A stretch of 64,000 bases of DNA from Falsochrobactrum shanghaiense (lineage in GTDB: Bacteria; Pseudomonadota; Alphaproteobacteria; Rhizobiales; Rhizobiaceae), in NCBI RefSeq assembly GCF_003149535.1, contig NZ_QGDB01000003.1:62001-126000 (forward strand), written 5' to 3'. This document shows positions 53,191 to 62,496 of the stretch, piece by piece. Both the position numbers and the translations under genes were made by a program. The notes beneath the pieces were generated by a model. That model made no database searches. It saw only the letters and a list, made by a program, of their open reading frames with translations, and was not told where the DNA came from. Every line of letters starts with the position of its first letter. Position 1 is the stretch's first letter.

Positions 53191-53258
53191 AAGCGGTTTG
53201 CATCTTTTCCGAAAACCGTTTCTCGCTTTTCGGGATGCGCTCTAAACAGAAGCCGCTT
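53191..53258. repeat. Palindromic repeat before the DegP-like gene
   Basis: AAGCGG and CCGCTT outer arms; GCATC (53200) pairs with GATGC (53234) and CGAAAA with TTTTCG. The core is shared with the repeats near 11.1, 16.4 and 38.6 kb, but in reverse orientation here. Confidence 0.75.
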
Positions 53259-53302
53259 GGAGCATGGAATCGCAGTCTGAACATGCATAATGGAGCTTAT
53301 GA

Positions 53303-54736
53303 ATGGATTTACGAGGTTTGAGGCTCACGGTATTTCTTTTCGGTCTTATCGGCATGGCAATAGCACCTGCGGGAGCGCAGGAGCAGGCGACAGGTATTGC
53401 GAAGCAGATACCGTTAAGCCGGGCCGATATGCAGCTCTCCTTTGCGCCTCTGGTGAAGGAAACCGCGCCTGCGGTGGTCAATGTCTATGCCGCCCGACAG
53501 GTTCAGACGCGTTCGCCTTTTGCGGGCGATCCTTTCTTCGAGCAGTTTTTCGGCAACCGGTTCGGCCAGTTTGGTGCTGGAAGGCCACGCGTTCAGCAAT
53601 CGCTGGGGTCCGGCGTCATTGTGAATGCGTCGGGCATTGTCGTGACCAATAATCACGTCATCAAGGATGCGGACGAGATCAAAGTGGCCCTTGCAGACGG
53701 GCGCCAGTTCGAAAGCAAGGTTCTGTTGCGTGACGAAACCACCGATCTGGCAATTCTCAAGATCGAATCAGAGGATAAATTTCCTGTCCTTGCGCTGGGA
53801 GATTCCGACGATGTGGAGGTGGGCGATCTGGTTCTGGCCATCGGCAATCCCTTCGGTGTAGGGCAGACAGTCACCAACGGCATCGTTTCGGCGCAATCGC
53901 GTACGCAGGTCGGAGTTTCGGATTTCGACTTCTTCATCCAGACGGACGCCGCTATCAATCCGGGCAATTCCGGTGGTGGGCTGATCGATATGCGCGGGCG
54001 GCTGATCGGCATCAATACTGCGATCTTCTCGCGTTCGGGTGGCTCTGTCGGTATCGGTTTTGCCATTCCCTCCAATATGGTGCGCGCGGTGGTGGATGCG
54101 GCGCTTAGCGGCAGCACCAGTTTTGCGCGCCCCTATATTGGCGCGACATTCCAGAATATCACGCCTGATGTCGCCGAAGGGCTGGGCATGGAAAAGGCTT
54201 TTGGTGTGCTTGTGACTGCGGTTTCCAAAGACGGACCAGCGGCGCAAGCCGGACTGAAGGTCGGCGATGTGGTGCTGTCTGTGCAAGGGGTGCGCGTCGA
54301 TAATCTGGATGTGCTGGCCTATCGGCTTTCCACGGCGGGAATTGGCAATACGATTTCCCTCGATGTCATGCGCGATGGCAAGAGCTTCGATATGCCGGTC
54401 AAGCTGGGCAAGGAGCCGGAAGCAAAGCCGGAACAGCGTCAGGTGATCAAGGGGGATAATCCATTTGCCGGCGCGGTGGTTGAGGACATAACGCCGTCTC
54501 TGAGCGCCCGGATGCGCATGCGCGATAATGCGCGTGGTGTGGTTGTGATGGAGACGCAGCCGGGATCGCCTGCTGCGCGTTTGGGCTTGCGGGCAGGGGA
54601 TATTATTCGTGGGATCAATGGAAACCCGATCCGCAACAGCAATGATCTGACGGCGGCGCTCGATGCCGGTCGCGGTTTGGCGTGGCGGCTGGAGCTGGAA
54701 CGAAACGGCGCGCTGATCCGGCAGTTTGTGCGCTAA
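53303..54736 (+). CDS. DegP/HtrA-type periplasmic serine protease
   Basis: 477 residues. Signal peptide (LRLTVFLFGLIGMAIAPAGA, cleavage near residue 25). Trypsin-like protease domain with His118 (TNNHVI), Asp148 (TTDLAIL) and Ser223 (PGNSGGG), then two PDZ domains (GYSYIGATFQNITPDVAEGLGM-like and RMRDNARGVVVMETQPGSPAARLGLRAGD). Degrades or refolds misfolded envelope proteins. Brucella encode more than one such protease, so the exact paralogue name is left open. It follows a repeat element and is 79 bp before rarA. Confidence 0.94.
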   Translation: MDLRGLRLTVFLFGLIGMAIAPAGAQEQATGIAKQIPLSRADMQLSFAPLVKETAPAVVNVYAARQVQTRSPFAGDPFFEQFFGNRFGQFGAGRPRVQQSLGSGVIVNASGIVVTNNHVIKDADEIKVALADGRQFESKVLLRDETTDLAILKIESEDKFPVLALGDSDDVEVGDLVLAIGNPFGVGQTVTNGIVSAQSRTQVGVSDFDFFIQTDAAINPGNSGGGLIDMRGRLIGINTAIFSRSGGSVGIGFAIPSNMVRAVVDAALSGSTSFARPYIGATFQNITPDVAEGLGMEKAFGVLVTAVSKDGPAAQAGLKVGDVVLSVQGVRVDNLDVLAYRLSTAGIGNTISLDVMRDGKSFDMPVKLGKEPEAKPEQRQVIKGDNPFAGAVVEDITPSLSARMRMRDNARGVVVMETQPGSPAARLGLRAGDIIRGINGNPIRNSNDLTAALDAGRGLAWRLELERNGALIRQFVR

Positions 54737-54815
54737 AATCAGGGCTGGCGTTGCATGTTGCGGCAAGCGGGACTATGCCTGATTGATCGCAGCAGTGCAT
54801 GAGTTGAGCATAAGA

Positions 54816-56132
54816 ATGAGCGACCTATTTTCAACGGCGGCTGATCCTAATGCGGACCGTAACAGGCCGCTGGCCGACCGCCTGCGCCCACGTCACCTCT
54901 CCGATGTAACCGGACAGGAACATCTGACGGGGCCGGAAGGGGTTCTGAGCCGGATGATTGCGTCCGGCTCGCTTGGCTCGATGATTTTCTGGGGTCCGCC
55001 CGGAACGGGCAAGACCACCGTCGCGCGCCTTCTTGCGGGTGAGACCGATCTTGCTTTCGAGCAGATTTCGGCGATTTTTTCCGGTGTTGCCGATCTGAAA
55101 AAAGTATTCGAGGGCGCGCGCGCCCGGCGCATGTCCGGACGGCAGACCCTGCTGTTTGTCGATGAAATCCATCGCTTCAATCGGGCGCAGCAGGATTCCT
55201 TTCTGCCGGTGATGGAAGACGGAACTGTTATTCTGGTTGGCGCGACGACAGAAAATCCGTCTTTCGAACTCAACGCCGCTCTTTTGTCGCGGGCGAGGGT
55301 GCTGACTTTCCATCCCCACGACAGCGAAAGTATTGCAACGCTTCTGTCGCGCGCGGAAACACAGGAAGGGCGCTTTCTGCCGCTTGATGATGAAGCGCGC
55401 GCAAGCCTTATCCGAATGGCGGATGGCGACGGGCGTGCGGCGCTGACGTTGGCCGAGGAAGTCTGGCGTGCGGCGCGTCCTGACGAAGTGTTCGACGCCG
55501 AACAATTGCAGGATGTCGTCCAGCGCCGCGCCCCCATTTATGACAAGGGACAGGATGGGCATTACAACCTGATTTCCGCATTGCATAAATCCGTGCGCGG
55601 TTCCGATCCCGATGCAGCGCTCTATTATCTCAGCCGGATGCTCGATGCGGGTGAAGACCCGCTTTATCTCGGACGCAGGCTGGTGCGGATGGCCGTCGAG
55701 GATATTGGCCTTGCCGATCCGCAAGCGCTGGCGGTCTGCAATGCGGCCAAGGATGCCTATGATTATCTTGGTTCGCCGGAAGGTGAACTGGCCCTGGCGC
55801 AAGCCTGTGTCTATCTTGCCACCGCGCCCAAGTCCAATGCTGTCTATATGGCCTATAAGGCCGCAATGCGCTCTGCCAAGGAACATGGCTCGTTGCTGCC
55901 GCCCAAGCATATTCTCAATGCGCCGACCAAGTTGATGAAGAATGAAGGCTATGGCGACGGTTATGCCTATGATCATGACCAGCCCGACGCTTTTTCCGGA
56001 CAGGATTATTTCCCCGAACGCATGGGGCGGCAGAGATATTACAATCCGCCCGAACGCGGTTTCGAGCGGGAAATCCGCAAGCGGCTCGAATATTGGGATC
56101 GCCTGAGGCTCGAGCGGCAAGGGCGGCGCTGA
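54816..56132 (+). CDS. rarA: Replication-associated recombination protein A
   Basis: 438 residues, AAA+ ATPase of the MgsA/RarA family, acting at stalled forks. Walker A GPPGTGKTT at residues 60-68, Walker B LLFVDEIHRFNRAQQD, sensor ATTENPSFE and the C-terminal tetramerisation part (RRLVRMAVEDIGLADPQALAV) are visible. Start MSDLFSTAADPN is preferred over an upstream frame. Shares the tail end of the region with ynfA-like, six bases apart, convergent. Confidence 0.96.
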   Translation: MSDLFSTAADPNADRNRPLADRLRPRHLSDVTGQEHLTGPEGVLSRMIASGSLGSMIFWGPPGTGKTTVARLLAGETDLAFEQISAIFSGVADLKKVFEGARARRMSGRQTLLFVDEIHRFNRAQQDSFLPVMEDGTVILVGATTENPSFELNAALLSRARVLTFHPHDSESIATLLSRAETQEGRFLPLDDEARASLIRMADGDGRAALTLAEEVWRAARPDEVFDAEQLQDVVQRRAPIYDKGQDGHYNLISALHKSVRGSDPDAALYYLSRMLDAGEDPLYLGRRLVRMAVEDIGLADPQALAVCNAAKDAYDYLGSPEGELALAQACVYLATAPKSNAVYMAYKAAMRSAKEHGSLLPPKHILNAPTKLMKNEGYGDGYAYDHDQPDAFSGQDYFPERMGRQRYYNPPERGFEREIRKRLEYWDRLRLERQGRR

Positions 56133-56138
56133 TACCTT

Positions 56139-56462
56139 CTATTTGCTCATGCCATTGAGCAAAATCGTGCTTACCCCTGCCAAGCAAAGCGCTGCTCCGG
56201 CAATATCCCACCGCGAAGGGGATTGGTTTTCAACCGCCCAAAGCCAGAAGAGTGACGCGATAATGTAGATTCCGCCATAGGCAGCATAAGCGCGACCGGC
56301 AAAATCCATGTCCACCTTCGTCAAAAGCCATGCAAACAGGACGAGCGATAATGTCCCCGGTATAAGCCAGAGGGCGCTTTTATCGAGGCGGAACCACGCC
56401 CAGAAGGCAAAGCAGCCGGCAATTTCGGCAATCGCGGCAAGCACATATATCAGGAGTGTCAT
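56139..56462 (-). CDS. YnfA/UPF0060 membrane protein
   Basis: About 107 residues with four predicted membrane helices: [60 protein letters not shown] and [18 protein letters not shown]. The AYAAYGG stretch and length match UPF0060. Function unknown; some relatives are grouped with small drug-efflux-like proteins. Two ATGs upstream (to 56474 and 56501) are possible starts. It lies divergent from the SLT lipoprotein gene, sharing a promoter gap with CtrA-type boxes. Confidence 0.85.
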   Translation of the reverse strand: MTLLIYVLAAIAEIAGCFAFWAWFRLDKSALWLIPGTLSLVLFAWLLTKVDMDFAGRAYAAYGGIYIIASLFWLWAVENQSPSRWDIAGAALCLAGVSTILLNGMSK

Positions 56463-56575
56463 GAAGGTTTGCATGATTTGACCAGTAAATCTGATCCCCA
56501 CAGTCTATTTGCTAAAAGTTGCCGCTTCATGAAGTGCCGACCAGGCATGTTGGCAGCCTGTCGGGGATGTCACGC

Positions 56576-56590
56576 TTAACATTTCATTAA
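56576..56590. promoter_or_regulatory. CtrA-type box 1 before SLT lipoprotein gene
   Basis: TTAA-CATTTCA-TTAA followed by C, a full match to TTAA-N7-TTAA. Located 82-96 bases upstream of the SLT-domain gene and about 115 bases upstream of the divergent membrane-protein gene. Confidence 0.55.
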
Positions 56591-56614
56591 CTTCAATAAA
56601 TTCCATGCCTCAAT

Positions 56615-56629
56615 TTAATGGCTCGTTAA
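56615..56629. promoter_or_regulatory. CtrA-type box 2 before SLT lipoprotein gene
   Basis: TTAA-TGGCTCG-TTAA, a second full site, 39 bases from the first. Two clustered sites in one short promoter gap make chance less likely. Positioned 43-57 bases upstream of the start codon. Confidence 0.55.
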
Positions 56630-56671
56630 ACTTTAGATTTTATCAATTTTTAATAATCAAATGAGGTTCCC

Positions 56672-57256
56672 ATGATGCGCGTTTTGTTTCTCGTCGCGCT
56701 CGTCATTCTGGGAGGCTGCGCAACCGCACCGCGGCAAGTCAACAATGTTTGCGCAGTCTTTGATCAACGCGACGGATGGATAAATAATTGGCAGACGGCC
56801 GCGACGCGCGTTTCGCGCGAGTTTGGTGTTCCCGTGCCGATATTGATGGCGACGGTCTATACCGAGTCCGGTTTTCGGCCCTATGCGAGACCGCCGCGCA
56901 CCAAGCTTCTTGGATTCATTCCGTGGAAGCGTCCTTCAAGCGCTTATGGCTATTCGCAGGCACTGAACGGAACATGGGATCGCTATAAGCGCGAAACCGG
57001 ACGCTGGGCGGCTTCCCGCAGCGATTTTTCGGATGCCATTCATTTTATCGGCTGGTATCACCATCAAAGCCATTTGAAGAACGGGATCAGGCGCAACGAT
57101 GCCTATAATCTTTATCTGGCCTATTATTCCGGCCATGCCGGCTATGCACGCGGAAGCTGGCGCAAGAGTGCCACGGCGCGAAAAGGCGCCGCGCGTGCAC
57201 AATCCATGGCCAATCGTTATGCGGCGCAATTGCGTTCCTGTGGGCGCATTGGCTAA
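56672..57256 (+). CDS. SLT-domain lipoprotein (lytic transglycosylase-like)
   Basis: 194 residues with a lipoprotein signal (RVLFLVALVILGGC, Cys16). The body matches a transglycosylase SLT-type fold: catalytic Glu65 in ATVYTESGFRPYA, AYGYSQALNGTWDRYKRETGR and a later NLYLAYYSGHAGYARGSW. Lytic transglycosylases cut peptidoglycan glycan strands; activity is inferred from the family. GAGG precedes the ATG. The promoter gap carries two CtrA-type boxes, suggesting cell-cycle control. The OmpA-domain lipoprotein follows by 87 bp. Confidence 0.85.
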   Translation: MMRVLFLVALVILGGCATAPRQVNNVCAVFDQRDGWINNWQTAATRVSREFGVPVPILMATVYTESGFRPYARPPRTKLLGFIPWKRPSSAYGYSQALNGTWDRYKRETGRWAASRSDFSDAIHFIGWYHHQSHLKNGIRRNDAYNLYLAYYSGHAGYARGSWRKSATARKGAARAQSMANRYAAQLRSCGRIG

Positions 57257-57343
57257 AATTGCTGCCGATGAACGTAAAAATGCCATCCTGACTTAATCGA
57301 AGGTATCATTGCCGCCGAATCGCAAATTGAGGACGACGCTTAC

Positions 57344-58009
57344 ATGCTGAAGAAAATCGGAATTGCATTTATCTGTGCCACATTTCTGGCAGGGTGCACC
57401 ACGGATCCCTATACGGGCGAACAAAAGATGTCCAATACAGCCGGGGGCGCAGCTATCGGCGCCGCAGTCGGCGCTCTGGGCGGTTTGATGGTGGGCGGCT
57501 CCAGTCGCGCACAGCGTAATGCCGTGCTGATCGGTGCCGGTATCGGCGCGCTCGGTGGCGGTGCCATCGGCAATTATATGGATCGTCAGGAATCGGAATT
57601 GCGTGCGCAGCTTCAGGGAACCGGCGTTTCCGTTACCCGCAATGGCGACCAGATCATCCTGAACATGCCGTCGAACATCACTTTCGACACCGATCAGGAT
57701 CAGGTGAAGAGCCAGTTCTATCCAACGCTGAACTCGGTCGCGGTGGTTCTGCGTAAATTCGACAAGTCGCTTGTCGATGTCTACGGACATACGGATTCCA
57801 CCGGAAGTGCCAGCCATAATCAGGGGCTGTCGCAGCGCCGTGCCTCGTCTGTTGCAAGCTATCTCGGCTCGCAGGGGATCGATCCGCGCCGCTTCGCTGT
57901 CATCGGCTATGGTGCCAGCCAGCCTGTCGCGACCAATGCGACGCCTGAAGGACGCGCGCAGAACCGCCGCGTGGAAATTCAGATTTCGCCGCTGCGCGCT
58001 GCGAGCTGA
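57344..58009 (+). CDS. OmpA-domain lipoprotein
   Basis: 221 residues. Lipobox FLAGC (Cys18). Residues 30-80 are a glycine-zipper region (GGAAIGAAVGALGGLMVGG...GAGIGALGGGAIGNYMDRQ). The C-terminal OmpA domain from about 105 binds peptidoglycan (ITFDTDQDQVKSQFYPTL, VYGHTDSTGSASHNQGLSQRRASSVASYL, NRRVEIQI). It resembles YiaD-type proteins and not the Omp16/Pal protein I know from Brucella. Followed by a strong terminator. Confidence 0.93.
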   Translation: MLKKIGIAFICATFLAGCTTDPYTGEQKMSNTAGGAAIGAAVGALGGLMVGGSSRAQRNAVLIGAGIGALGGGAIGNYMDRQESELRAQLQGTGVSVTRNGDQIILNMPSNITFDTDQDQVKSQFYPTLNSVAVVLRKFDKSLVDVYGHTDSTGSASHNQGLSQRRASSVASYLGSQGIDPRRFAVIGYGASQPVATNATPEGRAQNRRVEIQISPLRAAS

Positions 58010-58047
58010 GCGACCATTCACAAACGAGATTATAAAGCCCGTTTTGA

Positions 58048-58077
58048 AACAGCCCTTCGCCAGAAGGGCTGTTTTTT
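58048..58077 (+). terminator. Terminator after OmpA-domain gene
   Basis: AACAGCCCTTC and GAAGGGCTGTT form a perfect 11-bp stem with loop GCCA, followed by TTTT. Confidence 0.92.
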
Positions 58078-58166
58078 ATGCATTGCAGGCGAATCGCGAA
58101 AAGCTGGACTGGCTTTTCTGAAAAGTAATGCGCAGATAAATCTGTTAATTTTCCAGTCGCAGCGCG

Positions 58167-58181
58167 GAACATCGGTAGAAC
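58167..58181. promoter_or_regulatory. LexA (SOS) box before recA
   Basis: GAAC-ATCGGTA-GAAC is the reverse complement of GTTC-N7-GTTC, the alphaproteobacterial LexA operator. It lies 124-138 bases before the recA start, so RecA is expected to be SOS-induced through LexA. Confidence 0.8.
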
Positions 58182-58304
58182 AAAATAAATAAACATAATA
58201 AAATCAATAAGGTGAGACTATTGCAAAAAAAGAACAAAGCAGATACAAATATATGATGATAACGAGCCTGCCGGGCTTCTAGCGAGACGAGGGGATGGTG
58301 TAAG

Positions 58305-59393
58305 ATGTCTCAGAAATCGTTGCGACTTGTTGAGGAAAATGCAGTGGATAAGACAAAGGCTCTCGACGCGGCTCTGTCGCAGATAGAACGGGCGTTCGGC
58401 AAAGGCTCGATCATGCGCCTTGGTCAGAATGATCAGGTCGTGGAGATCGAAACCGTATCGACCGGCTCGCTGTCTCTTGATATTGCTCTGGGCGTCGGCG
58501 GTCTGCCCAAGGGGCGTATCGTGGAAATTTACGGCCCTGAAAGCTCCGGCAAGACCACGCTTGCGCTGCATACGATTGCAGAAGCGCAGAAAAGAGGCGG
58601 AATCTGTGCTTTCGTTGATGCGGAACATGCGCTTGATCCTGTCTATGCGCGCAAATTGGGCGTCGATCTTGAGAACCTGCTGATTTCCCAGCCGGATACG
58701 GGGGAACAGGCGCTGGAGATAACCGATACGCTCGTGCGTTCCGGCGCTATCGATGTTCTGGTGGTCGATTCGGTTGCTGCCCTTACGCCGCGCGCCGAAA
58801 TTGAAGGCGAAATGGGCGATTCGCTACCGGGTCTTCAGGCCCGGTTGATGAGTCAGGCCTTGCGCAAGCTGACGGCCTCCATCTCGCGCTCGAATTGCAT
58901 GGTTATTTTCATCAACCAGATTCGCATGAAGATCGGTGTGATGTTCGGCTCGCCAGAAACGACGACAGGCGGCAATGCGCTCAAGTTCTACGCTTCGGTG
59001 CGTCTTGATATTCGCCGCATTGGCTCCATCAAGGAGCGCGATGAGGTCGTTGGCAACCAGACCCGCGTAAAAGTGGTCAAGAACAAGCTGGCTCCGCCCT
59101 TCAAGCAAGTCGAGTTTGATATTATGTATGGCGCAGGTGTTTCCAAGATGGGCGAACTGGTCGATCTTGGCGTCAAGGCAGGCGTGGTTGAAAAGTCGGG
59201 GGCGTGGTTCTCCTATAATTCGCAGCGCCTCGGGCAGGGGCGTGAGAATGCGAAGCAATATCTCAAGGATAATCCCGAGGTTGCGCGCGAGATTGAAACC
59301 ACGCTGCGACAGAATGCGGGCCTGATCGCCGAGCAGTTCCTCGAAGATGGCGGGCCTGAAGCGGATGATGGTCCGGAAGCTGCAGAAATGTAA
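58305..59393 (+). CDS. recA: Recombinase RecA
   Basis: 362 residues. ATP-driven strand exchange and LexA co-protease. Walker [10 protein letters not shown] (residues 77-85), Walker [10 protein letters not shown], the L1/L2 loop regions and the acidic C-terminal tail ([14 protein letters not shown]) are normal. The start [20 protein letters not shown] follows GAGGGGATGG; no inteins or breaks. A LexA box lies upstream and a terminator downstream. Confidence 0.99.
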   Translation: MSQKSLRLVEENAVDKTKALDAALSQIERAFGKGSIMRLGQNDQVVEIETVSTGSLSLDIALGVGGLPKGRIVEIYGPESSGKTTLALHTIAEAQKRGGICAFVDAEHALDPVYARKLGVDLENLLISQPDTGEQALEITDTLVRSGAIDVLVVDSVAALTPRAEIEGEMGDSLPGLQARLMSQALRKLTASISRSNCMVIFINQIRMKIGVMFGSPETTTGGNALKFYASVRLDIRRIGSIKERDEVVGNQTRVKVVKNKLAPPFKQVEFDIMYGAGVSKMGELVDLGVKAGVVEKSGAWFSYNSQRLGQGRENAKQYLKDNPEVAREIETTLRQNAGLIAEQFLEDGGPEADDGPEAAEM

Positions 59394-59707
59394 TTTTCTT
59401 CAGCAGATAATCGGATGAAGCCTCGCACGATCCTGTTTATGGTGCGAGGCTTTTTCTGTTTTGTGCCATTGCGTCGGTGCATTGATGGAAATGCTCTGGT
59501 GGCGCGCACTCCTTATCTGGACAGAAAAGCAGCGCGCCGCTAAAAGCGATCAACCGAAACTCTTCATGGCGCGTCCCTTGTCGGGGGATAAAGCGTGGCG
59601 GCATCAGAATGTTGCATATTGCTGTAGCGCCGGGGTGAGAAAGACAAATTGATGCGTTCTTATGTATGGACGCATCCATGCAGGGCGGGGAAGCCCAAGG
59701 GTGAATT
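59394..59707. other. recA-alaS gap
   Basis: 314 bp. After the recA terminator the only structure I see is a 7-bp hairpin GATGCGT/ACGCATC (59651-59676) close to the alaS start. No T-box-like or coding element was found. Confidence 0.5.
59419..59455 (+). terminator. Terminator after recA
   Basis: AGCCTCGCAC and GTGCGAGGCT form a 10-bp stem with a 13-base loop, followed by TTTT. Confidence 0.9.
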
Positions 59708-62365
59708 ATGGCTGGCGTCAACGAAATCAGATCCACGTTTCTTGATTACTTTAACAAGAACGGACATGAGGTTGTTTCATCAAGCCCGTTGGTGCCGCGA
59801 AATGACCCCACGCTGATGTTCACCAATGCGGGCATGGTGCAGTTCAAGAATGTCTTTACCGGGCTTGAGCACCGTCCCTACAGTCGTGCGGTTACCGCGC
59901 AAAAATGCGTGCGTGCCGGCGGCAAGCATAACGACCTCGACAATGTCGGTTATACGGCCCGCCATCACACATTCTTCGAAATGTTGGGGAATTTCTCTTT
60001 CGGCGATTATTTCAAGGACGAAGCAATCAGCTTTGCCTGGAACCTGATCACGAAAGAGTTCGGTCTTGCCAAGGACAAGCTGCTCGTCACCGTCTACCAT
60101 ACAGATGAGGATGCAGCGAATTTCTGGAAGAAGATTGCCGGTCTGCCGGACGAGCGCATCATCCGCATTGCGACGAGCGATAATTTCTGGGCCATGGGCG
60201 ATACGGGACCATGCGGTCCGTGTTCGGAAATTTTCTATGACCATGGCGAGCATATCTGGGGCGGCCCTCCCGGATCGGCAGAGGAAGACGGCGACCGCTT
60301 TATCGAGATCTGGAATCTCGTTTTCATGCAGTTCGAGCAGCTTACGCCTGAACAGCGTGTCGATCTGCCGCGTCCCTCCATCGACACAGGCATGGGGCTC
60401 GAACGTATTGCCGCCGTCTTGCAGGGGGTGCACGACAATTACGACATCGATCTTTTCAAGGCGCTGATCCGCGCGTCGGAAGACGCAACCGGCGTCAGGG
60501 CTGAAGGCGATTTCCGTGCCAGCCATCGAGTGATTGCCGATCATCTGCGTGCAGCCAGCTTCCTGATTGCCGACGGCGTTCTGCCGTCCAATGAAGGCCG
60601 CGGCTATGTGCTTCGCCGCATCATGCGCCGCGCTATGCGGCATGCGCAGTTGCTGGGTGCGAAAGAACCTTTGATGTGGCGTCTGCTTCCGACATTGGTT
60701 CGTGAAATGGGGCAGGCTTATCCGGAACTTCTGCGGGCGGAAGCCCTTATTTCCGAAACCCTCAAGCTGGAGGAAACCCGCTTCCGTAAGACCCTCGAAA
60801 GGGGGCTGGGACTGCTTTCGGAGGCCTCTGAGACGCTCGTTGAAGGTGATCGCCTGGATGGTGAAACAGCTTTCAAGCTTTATGACACCTATGGCTTCCC
60901 GCTTGATCTGACGCAGGATGCGTTGCGCCAGCGCGGCATTGCGGTGGATGTTGACGGTTTCAATACCGCCATGGAACGCCAGAAGGCTGAAGCGCGCGCC
61001 AACTGGACCGGTTCGGGTGAGGCTGCTACCGAAACCATCTGGTTTGGAATTAAGGATAAGGTCGGTGCGACGGAATTCCTTGGCTATGAAACCGAAAAAG
61101 CCGAAGGCGTGATTGCCGCACTGGTTCGCGAGGGCGCGGAAGTAGCGTCTGCTTCGGAAGGCGAGGCGATTTCGGTCGTGGTTAACCAGACGCCCTTTTA
61201 TGGGGAATCTGGCGGCCAGCAGGGCGATACCGGCATTATTTCGGGTGAAGGCTTTGAGATTGCCATCCGCGACACGCAGAAGAAGGGCGAAGGCGTTTTC
61301 GTTCATATCGGCGAAGTTACCAAAGGGCGGGCAAAAACCGGTGAAGCGGTTGAATTGAAGGTCGATTCTGATCGCCGCACGCGTATTCGCTCCAACCACT
61401 CGGCGACCCATCTTCTTCACGAAGCGCTGCGGGAAACGCTCGGTTCTCATGTAGCGCAGAAGGGGTCCCTTGTGGCTCCTGATCGCCTGCGTTTTGACTT
61501 CTCGCATCCCAAGCCTATTTCTGCGGAAGAACTCGCGACAGTCGAAAATCTGGCCAATGAAATCGTGCTGCAGAATTCGCCCGTTTCCACGCGGCTGATG
61601 GCCGTGGATGATGCGATTGCCGAAGGCGCGATGGCGCTTTTTGGTGAAAAATATGGCGATGAAGTGCGCGTTGTTTCGATGGGAACCGCAAAACACGGTC
61701 CCAAGGCCGGGAAAACCTATTCGGTAGAGCTTTGCGGCGGCACGCATGTGCGGCAGACGGGTGATATTGGACTGGTGCGGATCGTTTCGGAAAGCGCGGT
61801 CGCTGCCGGGGTCCGGCGCCTCGAAGCGCTGACAGGCGAGGCGGCGCGGCTTTATCTTGAGGAACAGGATGAGCGCGTCAAGGCCATTGCCAGCGCGCTC
61901 AAGACCACACCGGCTGACGCGCTCGATCGAGTCACAGCACTTATTGATGAGCGCAAGAAGCTTGAGCGTGAATTGTCGGATATGCGCAAGAAGCTGGCGC
62001 TTGGCGGCGGTTCCGCAGATGGCGGCAGCGCAGTGGAGATTGTGAACGGCGTGAATTTCCTCAGCAAGATCGTTACTGGCGTCTCGCCGCGCGATCTCAA
62101 GCCGCTGACCGATGAAGGCAAGAAGCAGGTCGGGTCCGGCATTGTCGTATTCATCGGCGTCGGTGAAGATGGCAAGGCCAGCGCCGTTGTCGGCGTTACC
62201 GATGATCTTGTGGGCCGTTTTAGTGCGGTCGATCTGGTGCGCGCGGCTTCTGCTGCTCTGGGCGGCGCCGGTGGCGGCGGGCGTCCGGATATGGCGCAGG
62301 CGGGCGGGCCGGACGGCAGCAAAGCCGATGATGCGGTTGCGGCAGTCAAGGCATTGATCGCCTGA
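59708..62365 (+). CDS. alaS: Alanyl-tRNA synthetase
   Basis: 885 residues. Class II synthetase that charges tRNA-Ala and edits misacylated tRNA. N-terminal catalytic region [23 protein letters not shown] and [15 protein letters not shown], tRNA domain, then the editing domain with zinc ligands H564 and H568 (HSATHLL), C676 (ELCGGTHV) and H680. The C-terminal coiled/DHHA1 part ends [26 protein letters not shown]. recA-alaS adjacency is common in alphaproteobacteria. Confidence 0.99.
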   Translation: MAGVNEIRSTFLDYFNKNGHEVVSSSPLVPRNDPTLMFTNAGMVQFKNVFTGLEHRPYSRAVTAQKCVRAGGKHNDLDNVGYTARHHTFFEMLGNFSFGDYFKDEAISFAWNLITKEFGLAKDKLLVTVYHTDEDAANFWKKIAGLPDERIIRIATSDNFWAMGDTGPCGPCSEIFYDHGEHIWGGPPGSAEEDGDRFIEIWNLVFMQFEQLTPEQRVDLPRPSIDTGMGLERIAAVLQGVHDNYDIDLFKALIRASEDATGVRAEGDFRASHRVIADHLRAASFLIADGVLPSNEGRGYVLRRIMRRAMRHAQLLGAKEPLMWRLLPTLVREMGQAYPELLRAEALISETLKLEETRFRKTLERGLGLLSEASETLVEGDRLDGETAFKLYDTYGFPLDLTQDALRQRGIAVDVDGFNTAMERQKAEARANWTGSGEAATETIWFGIKDKVGATEFLGYETEKAEGVIAALVREGAEVASASEGEAISVVVNQTPFYGESGGQQGDTGIISGEGFEIAIRDTQKKGEGVFVHIGEVTKGRAKTGEAVELKVDSDRRTRIRSNHSATHLLHEALRETLGSHVAQKGSLVAPDRLRFDFSHPKPISAEELATVENLANEIVLQNSPVSTRLMAVDDAIAEGAMALFGEKYGDEVRVVSMGTAKHGPKAGKTYSVELCGGTHVRQTGDIGLVRIVSESAVAAGVRRLEALTGEAARLYLEEQDERVKAIASALKTTPADALDRVTALIDERKKLERELSDMRKKLALGGGSADGGSAVEIVNGVNFLSKIVTGVSPRDLKPLTDEGKKQVGSGIVVFIGVGEDGKASAVVGVTDDLVGRFSAVDLVRAASAALGGAGGGGRPDMAQAGGPDGSKADDAVAAVKALIA

Positions 62366-62385
62366 TATATAGGTTTCTGCAACCA

Positions 62386-62411
62386 GAAGGCCGGGCGAAA
62401 CCCGGCCTTTT
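62386..62411 (+). terminator. Terminator after alaS
   Basis: AAGGCCGGG and CCCGGCCTT with loop CGAAA, followed by TTT; 20 bases after the stop. Confidence 0.9.
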
Positions 62412-62443
62412 TGATTCAGTATGGAAACTGGGAATGTTCAAAG

Positions 62444-62474
62444 AAAAACGGCGGGGAGTTCCCGCCGTTTTTTT
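62444..62474. terminator. Bidirectional terminator between alaS and icd
   Basis: AAACGGCGGG and CCCGCCGTTT with loop GAGTT, flanked by A-run upstream and T-run downstream. Mainly serves icd, which ends 22 bases away. Confidence 0.88.
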
Positions 62475-62496
62475 GTTTTCAGGTCGTGGTGACGAT

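Noticed and set aside
59394-59707. Possible T-box or tRNA-sensing leader before alaS
   Set aside because: I saw no T-box sequence or matching specifier structure, and T-boxes are not expected in alphaproteobacteria. Only a short hairpin is present.
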